Source: Dehalococcoidia bacterium
GTDB taxonomy: Bacteria > Chloroflexota > Dehalococcoidia > GIF9 > AB-539-J10
Direction of reading: 5' to 3'
Assembly: GCA_023229725.1 (NCBI GenBank)
Contig: JALNYR010000004.1
Coordinates: forward strand, 10,986-37,151
DNA length: 26,166 nucleotides
Part shown: piece by piece, positions 20,797 through 26,166 of the stretch
Numbering within the stretch: the stretch's first letter is position 1
Layout of the letters: each line of letters opens with the position of its first letter
Translations under genes and position numbers: made by a program
The notes under the pieces: generated by a model
Told to the model about the DNA's origin: nothing
The model's input: only the letters and a program-made list of their open reading frames with translations
Databases searched by the model: none

Positions 20797-23700
20797 CTAC
20801 TCAGGTGCGGACTCGAACGGAATGGTGTCGGCGCAGAGGTTGTTGAATGATGCGTCGAGGTCTTCCTCCAAGTCGATAGTGATTCGGAGTGCGGTGGCGG
20901 TACGGCAGAAGTGCCGGATATCTGAGAGCCCGAGTGCCCGGCCGCGTCTCGCTTCCAGCCATCTGGACAATACACGGTAGCCACCGATGCGGTACTCCCA
21001 TACCTCCTGAGGCACAGGCAGGAAACGATGAGTGTTCGATATGTGCAGTGTGCACGACGGTCCGTCCCAATTGACCTTGTCGACTTGCGGCAGACCATCG
21101 CCCACGAGTGTCACTGTTGGCGTATCCACTTCAGGAGACTCAAGAGTATGGAGCTCAACCAGACGCTGTCCGAGCTGCGAACTCGCGTCGAAGAGCTCAG
21201 GCACAGTCGGAAAGGGTATCCTGGGGAAGAGGCGCTTGAGCCATGGGGTGTAGGTTGCCCTGTACGTGGGGGAATAGAGGATAGCGTACGCGTGCCCAAG
21301 TATCTCCTCGGGACTCGGTCGCCTGCCATAGTAGCGTTGGAGGGTAGCCAGAAAGACCGGCGCGAGGTTCGGTTCCGGGGCCTCGGTTGACTGACCGGCA
21401 AAGAGACCGCCAATCGGGTCGGACCGGTAGAGATAGAGTGGGAAGAGGTAGGACTGGGTGGTGGACTCTCCGCACTTGGCCTCGGTAACCAGGCGCGTAC
21501 AGAAGGCATGGTCCATGCGTTCGGACTTGTTGCCCCTAGCGCTCAGAAGACCCAGGTTCGTGCCTCGCAGCATATTGCCCATCAAGGCTCGGCGCGACCG
21601 TTCCAGCATGTAGTCCTCATAGAGGATCCATTGAAAGTCGAAGGGGCGATAGCATATGGGGATGACGGCGGGCATCTCGGTGTCATCTGCGCGCAGTCGG
21701 CTGCGGGCGTCGGAGAGCTTCCACCTGTCGCTGTCCTTAACCGCGAAGTCTCGGCGGATTCGGTCGTCGGAGACATGGACATCCCGGAGAAGGGAAAGGC
21801 GCTTGCAGAGTTCTTCCTTGGACGGGGAGACCACTAGAGCGTCTCGGGAGGAGACAATGCCCACGTTCTTAGTAGGGAAGATGTCCGGGAGCGAGGGAAA
21901 CGACATGTACCGGGACTCAAGGTCCGCGTCCAAAGGTTTGAGCAGATAGAGCGGAGCGCGTGGTTCCATCTGTTGCCATTGAGTTGTGCTGAGCGAGTGT
22001 TGGCTCAGCCATTCGAGCTTCGATGGTCTGTCGCCCCAGAGCTCGGAGTGCCACGAGCCTCGCTGCAGGCCAGGCTTCTTGATGAACAGAGATATGGAGA
22101 CTCCTCGGAGGATGTCGAACACGTTGTCGTCCTTGAGTCCCGCAGGGGGCTTCTCCTTGTAGTAGCCATGGAGGTCAAGCACGTAGAGTTGGTCGAAGCT
22201 ATCCAGAAGAGCCTTTCGCATCCCTCTGAACGTTGGATTGTCCAAGAAACCGTGATTGGTGACGAATCCAAGAACACCTTCACCGACCTGCTCGATCTTC
22301 CACTGAGCGAACCGGATGAACTTGACGTAGTCGTCTCGTAGCCACTTGGTGTTGACTTCGTCGATCTTCTGACCATCGACCTGGTAGTAGGTCTGGATGA
22401 GCTGGGTAATCCAAGGGGCGTTGTTCCACGAGCGTGCAAAGTAGGGGGGATTGCCAACGATGGCGAGGATTCTCTGCCGGTTCTTGATGATGTTCGCTTT
22501 GTAGGATTCCGCGCTCAACGACGCGAGGCCGGGGAACGTGCTCTGGCGGGTATCCGCGACCTCCAACGTGTTGGTAAGGAAGAACTGTGGCCGCTGGTCG
22601 AACCTCAGGCGGAGTCCTGTGCGTCGCTGCAACAGAAGCGGAAGCTTCAGATGGCCAATGACGTAGGGGGCAACCTGAAGCTCGAAGGCATAGAAGTCCT
22701 TCAGGATGTGTGAGGAGGCGAAGGCCGCGCTGCCGCCAGTGCCAAACGCGGCGATGAATTCGTCCAGGGCGAGGTCGGCGGCCTTGGCAAGGAAGGTGAG
22801 TGTGCCGGCGGCCGGGTCAAGAAGAGTGACGTGTTCGGAGGCCAAGCCATGCGTCATCGAGAAGACGTTCTTGAGTATCTCGTTCACAGACGTCACTATG
22901 TAGGAAACCAGAGACGGAGGAGTGTAGTAGACACCTCTCTGTGCTCTCTCTTCGGGGTCATACGCCTGTAGGAAAGTCTCATAGAAGTAGTAGATCGGGT
23001 CAGCAGTCTCGCTGTCGCCGCCTACCCAGCCGGTGATGGAGTGGACATTGGCTGCATCCAGAACGGCGCATATGTCGTCCACGACGTATCGTAGAGAGGA
23101 TGGCATCTCCGCTCCCCAAAGGGAGAATCGGAAGAGCTCACGGAGAATCCCGATGGTAGGCGGTAGGTGTAGAAAGGCTGATGCCCTGGTGAAGTGGCCG
23201 CGATAGAACACGCGCGCCGCGAAGAGGCCATAGGTGACTGTCTGTGCATAGAGGTCGACAAATTGCTCGGTCGACATGCCGGAAAGCAGATAGTCTCGGA
23301 ACTCCGCGTACAAACCAAGGAGATTGTCCGGCTGTTCAAGAGGTGCGTCGAGCCGCTGAGCAGCTTGGAGATGGGTGTGTATCTCCTCACGCAGGAAGCG
23401 AGTGAGCTTCGCCAGCTCAGTCGCGAGAGTGGAGGGAGTGAGTATCTCGGGAACTGCAAACGAGGCAAAGGCATCGAGGAGTTCCAAGGTGGATGAGATG
23501 GACTCAGGGGTTGGCACGAGAGGGGTGTCCGAGGCCGGTCGGCACAAGCTGGCCGTCCTGACCCGTTCTCCGGACCTGTACAAACGGAATTCGAGGAAGT
23601 CGGTGAGAATGAGGTTCTGGAAAGTCCCACGGTACCTCGCGAGCTGTTCGCTGTACTCGATGGCGTCGAGGTTCACTCCGCGAGGTCCCTTGGTTTCAAT

Positions 23701-23919
23701 GTGTCCGACTGCTTTCGAGACAGACGCAGATACACGCAAGTCGGGATAGCCGCCGACCGTTGCGCGAGGGAGGACGATGACTTCGACCGGACGGCCAAGG
23801 TGTTCGAACGCCCGCCTCAGGAAGACGGCGAGATACTCATAGTAGCTCTCCTCGCGCGCTGCGCTGGAGTTTAGGAGGCGCCAGATACTATCCAGGTAAC
23901 TCTGAGCGGTGGTCTGCAC
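20797..23919 (-). CDS. Single-chain restriction-modification enzyme (PD-(D/E)XK + N6-adenine methylase, type ISP-like)
   Basis: The protein is about 1,040 aa. An N-terminal nuclease-like region has YPDLRV and HIETKG (D60, E75, K77), the PD-(D/E)XK pattern. A helical linker with GVYYTPPSLVSYIV (about 329-342) leads into the methylase. Its SAM motif is LLDPAAGTLTF (D368) and its catalytic motif NPPY (490-493), as in N6-adenine methylases. The C-terminal third resembles the type ISP target-recognition domain. The SF2 helicase found in LlaGI/LlaBIII-type type ISP enzymes is missing. The start is a GTG at 23919, with a perfect AAGGAGG 9 nt upstream. The frame is open to 24033, past the leader. Defence or element-retention cargo is inferred. 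Confidence 0.85.
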   Translation of the reverse strand: MQTTAQSYLDSIWRLLNSSAAREESYYEYLAVFLRRAFEHLGRPVEVIVLPRATVGGYPDLRVSASVSKAVGHIETKGPRGVNLDAIEYSEQLARYRGTFQNLILTDFLEFRLYRSGERVRTASLCRPASDTPLVPTPESISSTLELLDAFASFAVPEILTPSTLATELAKLTRFLREEIHTHLQAAQRLDAPLEQPDNLLGLYAEFRDYLLSGMSTEQFVDLYAQTVTYGLFAARVFYRGHFTRASAFLHLPPTIGILRELFRFSLWGAEMPSSLRYVVDDICAVLDAANVHSITGWVGGDSETADPIYYFYETFLQAYDPEERAQRGVYYTPPSLVSYIVTSVNEILKNVFSMTHGLASEHVTLLDPAAGTLTFLAKAADLALDEFIAAFGTGGSAAFASSHILKDFYAFELQVAPYVIGHLKLPLLLQRRTGLRLRFDQRPQFFLTNTLEVADTRQSTFPGLASLSAESYKANIIKNRQRILAIVGNPPYFARSWNNAPWITQLIQTYYQVDGQKIDEVNTKWLRDDYVKFIRFAQWKIEQVGEGVLGFVTNHGFLDNPTFRGMRKALLDSFDQLYVLDLHGYYKEKPPAGLKDDNVFDILRGVSISLFIKKPGLQRGSWHSELWGDRPSKLEWLSQHSLSTTQWQQMEPRAPLYLLKPLDADLESRYMSFPSLPDIFPTKNVGIVSSRDALVVSPSKEELCKRLSLLRDVHVSDDRIRRDFAVKDSDRWKLSDARSRLRADDTEMPAVIPICYRPFDFQWILYEDYMLERSRRALMGNMLRGTNLGLLSARGNKSERMDHAFCTRLVTEAKCGESTTQSYLFPLYLYRSDPIGGLFAGQSTEAPEPNLAPVFLATLQRYYGRRPSPEEILGHAYAILYSPTYRATYTPWLKRLFPRIPFPTVPELFDASSQLGQRLVELHTLESPEVDTPTVTLVGDGLPQVDKVNWDGPSCTLHISNTHRFLPVPQEVWEYRIGGYRVLSRWLEARRGRALGLSDIRHFCRTATALRITIDLEEDLDASFNNLCADTIPFESAPE

Positions 23920-24032
23920 GTGCGCATACCTCCTTGCAGCGGGCAGCCAGGACCAGTTTGAAGTCACTAGTGGGCATTGGCAGCCTGCAGACCGTGGGAC
24001 CTCGGTGTCCAGGCTAGTGCGCCAGGTCAGCA

Positions 24033-24061
24033 CCAGTGACTATGAGCATTATAGGCACTGG
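24033..24061 (-). promoter_or_regulatory. R-M promoter -10 inside a 29-bp palindrome (candidate operator)
   Basis: A perfect TATAAT at 24053-24048 (minus strand) lies in a hyphenated palindrome. CCAGTG (24033-24038) and CTAT (24040-24043) pair with ATAG (24051-24054) and CACTGG (24056-24061), with one mismatch between the two blocks and a 7-nt centre. No good -35 is visible. A bound repressor would cover the -10. The leader before the GTG at 23919 would be about 120 nt. Confidence 0.55.
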
Positions 24062-24190
24062 CGAGGAGGCAGGGGAAGAGGGGCTTAGTGGGGGCTGTGT
24101 GAGCGTCAGTTCGCTGGCGAAACGGACACGAGGTGCGCCTGAGACGGTTACTTGCTCCACCACACGCCTGGACGTGGCGACCAGCCCACG

Positions 24191-24242
24191 GGGCGCGTCA
24201 AGGCAGAGCGTAGCGAGGTCGAAGACCTGCCTTGACACGCCC
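24191..24242. repeat. Hairpin A at the element's right end
   Basis: The 16-nt arms 24191-24206 and 24227-24242 are complementary except for one mismatch, with a 20-nt loop containing AGCGTAGCGAGG. Confidence 0.6.
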
Positions 24243-24265
24243 AGAATCACGCAAGAATTCGCCTC

Positions 24266-24295
24266 AGAGGTGCCGAACGTAGTGAAGGCACCTCT
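24266..24295. repeat. Hairpin B at the element's right end
   Basis: The 9-bp arms AGAGGTGCC (24266-24274) and GGCACCTCT (24287-24295) are perfect, with loop GAACGTAGTGAA, close to the loop motif of hairpin A. Confidence 0.6.
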
Positions 24296-24429
24296 TACAG
24301 GAACGTAGCCACCAGCCGCGACCGACCCCAAGGGTGGCTCTGGGCGTCCGCGACCGACTGCAGTTCATGGGGTGGGGTCGGGCACACAGCAGAGCGGAGG
24401 GCAAGCGGATGGCAGACATGGTCGACGGG

Positions 24430-24453
24430 GAGGCCCGTGCACTTTCTGTGCAC
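24430..24453 (+). repeat. Right subterminal repeat, candidate integrase arm site
   Basis: This is the partner of 16816-16839 (22/24 identical, same orientation), with two GTGCAC palindromes separated by TTTCT. It lies 65 bp inside the right attachment site. Confidence 0.6.
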
Positions 24454-24518
24454 TTTCAGCCAAGACCTCGGCGAATCGCCCGTCTCATGCGGCGGGCGAC
24501 TCATTCGTGAGTAGTACG

Positions 24519-24574
24519 TGGTGCCGAGGGAGGGACTCGAACCCACACTCCCCTGCGGGAAGCGGATTTTAAGT
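24519..24574. repeat. Right attachment site (functional tRNA-Leu 3' part)
   Basis: A 56-bp perfect repeat of 16670-16725. It runs from the CCA end through the anticodon loop and rebuilds the intact tRNA gene. Confidence 0.93.
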
Positions 24575-24604
24575 CCGCCGCGTTTGCCATTTCGCCACCT
24601 CGGC
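24519..24604 (-). tRNA. tRNA-Leu(UAA)
   Basis: The 86-nt gene folds with a 7-bp acceptor stem (GCCGAGG with CCTCGGC), a long variable arm and loop CTTAAAA with anticodon TAA (24571-24569). The CCA is encoded at 24521-24519. The 5' part is chromosomal, and the 3' part from position 31 is supplied by the element's attachment core. Confidence 0.95.
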
Positions 24605-24647
24605 ACAGCGGTCGAGCAACAAGAACGGGGACTCCACAAACAATGAA

Positions 24648-24720
24648 AGGCGGCGAGCGGATTCGAACCGCTGAATAGGGGTTTTGCAGACCCCCGCCTT
24701 AACCTCTTGGCTACACCGCC
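24648..24720 (-). tRNA. tRNA-Cys(GCA)
   Basis: The 73-nt gene has acceptor stem GGCGGTG with CGCCGCC, discriminator U as expected for Cys, a GTTCGAATC T-loop and anticodon GCA in CTGCAAA. CCA is not encoded. Confidence 0.94.
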
Positions 24721-24742
24721 GCGAAAGACGAGAGAGGAGGAA

Positions 24743-24817
24743 TGGAGCGGAAGACGGGATTCGAACCCGCGACCTCCTCCTTGGCAAGGAGGCGTTCTAC
24801 CACTGAACTACTTCCGC
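24743..24817 (-). tRNA. tRNA-Gly(GCC)
   Basis: The 75-nt gene has acceptor stem GCGGAAG with CTTCCGC, a TTGCCAA anticodon loop (GCC), a standard T-loop and an encoded CCA at 24745-24743. Confidence 0.95.
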
Positions 24818-24866
24818 GCGCGCACAATTGTAGCGACTTCGAGCAAGCCCATCAAGACTCACGGAG

Positions 24867-24950
24867 TGCCGAGGGGGAGACTTGAACTCCCACGAGCTTT
24901 CGCCCACCACCCCCTCAAGATGGCGTGTCTACCGTTTCCACCACCTCGGC
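24867..24950 (-). tRNA. tRNA-Leu(GAG)
   Basis: The 84-nt class II tRNA has acceptor stem GCCGAGG with CCTCGGC, discriminator A and a long variable arm. The anticodon is GAG in the loop TTGAGGG, very like E. coli leuU. CCA is not encoded. One nucleotide separates it from tRNA-Trp. Confidence 0.93.
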
Positions 24951-24951
24951 A

Positions 24952-25028
24952 TGGCAGGGGCGGAAGGATTCGAACCCACGACCGGCGGTTTTGGAGACCG
25001 CTGCTCTACCAGACTGAGCTACGCCCCT
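24952..25028 (-). tRNA. tRNA-Trp(CCA)
   Basis: The 77-nt gene has acceptor stem AGGGGCG with CGCCCCT, discriminator G as usual for Trp, anticodon CCA in CTCCAAA and an encoded CCA end (24954-24952). It is the first tRNA of the cluster and begins 6 bp after the stop of the second integrase. Confidence 0.95.
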
Positions 25029-25034
25029 ACAAAG

Positions 25035-26166
25035 CTAGACCGACGAAAAGTCGCGACAATTCCGCGACAGAACTTTAGAAGACCGCCCTGCGGGCATGAC
25101 TTCGTCGAGCAACCGCATGGCATCCTCTTGCATGCCGCCAATTATATGGGAATACACGTCCATTGTAAAAGCTACCGAGGCGTGACCGAGAGCCTCGCTG
25201 ATGACCTTGGGCTTCGCCCCGCGCATCAGCATCAGACTGGCGAACGTGTGCCTGAGGTCATGGAAGCGCACGTTTGTCAGCCCGGCAGCGCGTGCCAACC
25301 TGCCAAACGCGTGACTCAGTACTCCCGGATCAACTGGCCTGCCATCTGCGGCGGAGGCGAACACGAGGTCATCGAGTCCGAGGGTGGCCCCCAACTGCCG
25401 ATAGAGGTCCTCGCGCTGAGCTTGGTAGTCCGTCAGGAAGGATGCCAGTTTCGGGGTCATGGCAACCCGACGACGACTATGAGCTGTCTTCGGTTCCTTG
25501 AACTGACACACCCCCTGGCGCTTGTAGAGTACCTGCGCGACGGAGACAGACTGAGAAACGAGGTCGATGTCTCTCCAGCGAAGCCCAAGCAACTCTGCTT
25601 GGCGCAGGCCGGTGCTCAGGGCGGTGTAGATGACGGGGTAGTGGTCACTCTCGCTGGCCGTAAGAAGCAGCACGTCCACCTCCACAGGCGTCAACGTCCG
25701 CATGGTCTTCGTTCCGGGCGACGGTGGATCAACGAGGTCACAGGGATTGCGGCCCAGGTAGCCCTGCCGCACGGCGTACTTCATGCTCTGAGACAAGACC
25801 CTGTGGTGGTGGTGAACCGTCCGCGTGGATAGACGCTCGCACGCTTGGCCATAGTAGCTCTGGATTGCCGGAGGCTGCAGCTGCTTCAACGGGACGTGAC
25901 CCAGGGCCGGTATCAGATGGTGGTCAATGATTGAGCGGTAGCCGTCCAACGTTCGCTGAGAGCAGTTCGTCTTCACGTATCCATCAAGCCACTGCCTCAG
26001 GTGCTCGGCAACCGTCAGTCGCCCTGTCGGCGCGTATACCCCCTTGTCCAGCGACACGAGCAGTTCGTTGAGCCGCTTCTGGGCATCCGACTTGCGCCCC
26101 TTGATCGTCTCGAAGTGCCGCCTCCGCTTTCCATCCGGCCCCTCACCGACATCCACCGTCACCTGC
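25035..26166 (-). CDS. Second tyrosine recombinase (integrase), N-terminus off the window
   Basis: At least 376 residues are present. The N-terminal part (VTVDVGEGPDGKRRRHFET) is an arm-binding/AP2-like region that appears to continue past 26166. The GTG at 26162 is open upstream and is probably not the start. Counting from that GTG, catalytic residues are R187 (STGLRQAEL), K225 (KEPKTAHSRR), H301 and R304 (FHDLRHTF), H327 (EALGHAS) and Y337 (DVYSHI). All are present. It is related to the element integrase (both share a YVxTNCxxRTL segment) but clearly different. It probably belongs to another element to the right. Confidence 0.92.
   Translation of the reverse strand, partial: QVTVDVGEGPDGKRRRHFETIKGRKSDAQKRLNELLVSLDKGVYAPTGRLTVAEHLRQWLDGYVKTNCSQRTLDGYRSIIDHHLIPALGHVPLKQLQPPAIQSYYGQACERLSTRTVHHHHRVLSQSMKYAVRQGYLGRNPCDLVDPPSPGTKTMRTLTPVEVDVLLLTASESDHYPVIYTALSTGLRQAELLGLRWRDIDLVSQSVSVAQVLYKRQGVCQFKEPKTAHSRRRVAMTPKLASFLTDYQAQREDLYRQLGATLGLDDLVFASAADGRPVDPGVLSHAFGRLARAAGLTNVRFHDLRHTFASLMLMRGAKPKVISEALGHASVAFTMDVYSHIIGGMQEDAMRLLDEVMPAGRSSKVLSRNCRDFSSV

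Larger units (their letters stand above)
24062..24518. other. Non-coding right end of the element
   Basis: About 450 bp carry no credible gene. They contain two hairpins (24191-24242 and 24266-24295), an 11-bp direct repeat (CCGCGACCGAC at 24316-24326 and 24348-24358), a hairpin-forming GCCACC/GGGTGGC pair around 24308-24338, and the right arm-type repeat at 24430-24453. Roles in integration, replication or a small RNA are all possible. Confidence 0.5.
16670..24574. mobile_element. Integrative (probably mobilizable) element in tRNA-Leu(UAA)
   Basis: Perfect 56-bp direct repeats bound the element, and the circular form would be 7,849 bp. Contents from left to right are integrase, co-translated HTH protein, divergent excisionase-like protein, oriT-like inverted repeat, Cys-rich protein, Rep_trans/MobT-like relaxase and a single-chain R-M enzyme. 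The last is followed by a non-coding end rich in hairpins. No T4SS, coupling protein, capsid or terminase gene is present. This fits an IME that borrows transfer functions from a helper. The R-M gene is the cargo. The boundaries are seen directly; mobility is inferred. Confidence 0.9.

Noticed and set aside
24036..24308. 90-codon plus-strand frame at the element's right end
   Set aside because: It runs through the operator palindrome and both hairpins, and has no ribosome binding site or recognisable composition.

Overview
The window is GC-rich bacterial chromosome, most likely from the Chloroflexota (Dehalococcoidia-like). The grounds are an ECF-type sigma factor paired with a DUF5667-like membrane protein beside dnaX/recR, the overall gene content, and consensus sigma-70 promoters. 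The phylum call is inference from gene content; no rRNA is present.

Region 1 (1-7566, all minus strand) is housekeeping. pth, eno, an MBL-fold hydrolase and gapA form one block. Then come an ECF sigma factor with its co-translated DUF5667 partner, then dnaX with recR starting inside its stop codon. Region 2 (7567-16450) is a mixed set of single genes. It holds a conserved hypothetical, an FAH-family hydrolase, a mandelate racemase/muconate lactonizing enzyme relative, a 66-aa acidic protein behind a perfect TTGACA/TATAAT promoter, a helical hypothetical, a PAC2 protein, dodecin and a YyaL/DUF255 thioredoxin-domain protein. Strong hairpin terminators separate most of these units.

Region 3 (16670-24574) is a complete 7.85-kb integrative element in the 3' end of a tRNA-Leu(UAA) gene. 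It is bounded by 56-bp perfect direct repeats that start exactly at the tRNA CCA end. It carries a tyrosine integrase, an HTH protein co-translated with it, a divergent excisionase-like protein, a small Cys-rich protein, a Rep_trans/MobT-like relaxase or initiator, and a large single-chain restriction-modification enzyme. Just upstream of the relaxase operon is a 29-bp inverted repeat whose loop and right arm closely resemble, from memory, the oriT of ICEBs1 and Tn916. I see no conjugation machinery. The simplest reading is an integrative mobilizable element (IME) of MobT type, carrying an R-M or defence cargo, in an unexpected phylum.

Region 4 (24519-26166) is a five-gene tRNA cluster, Trp-Leu(GAG)-Gly-Cys-Leu(UAA), read on the minus strand. 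A second, different tyrosine integrase runs off the window edge and stops 6 bp before tRNA-Trp, so the cluster looks like an integration hotspot.

The element as a whole, its oriT-like site and its regulatory repeats are the most interesting content here.
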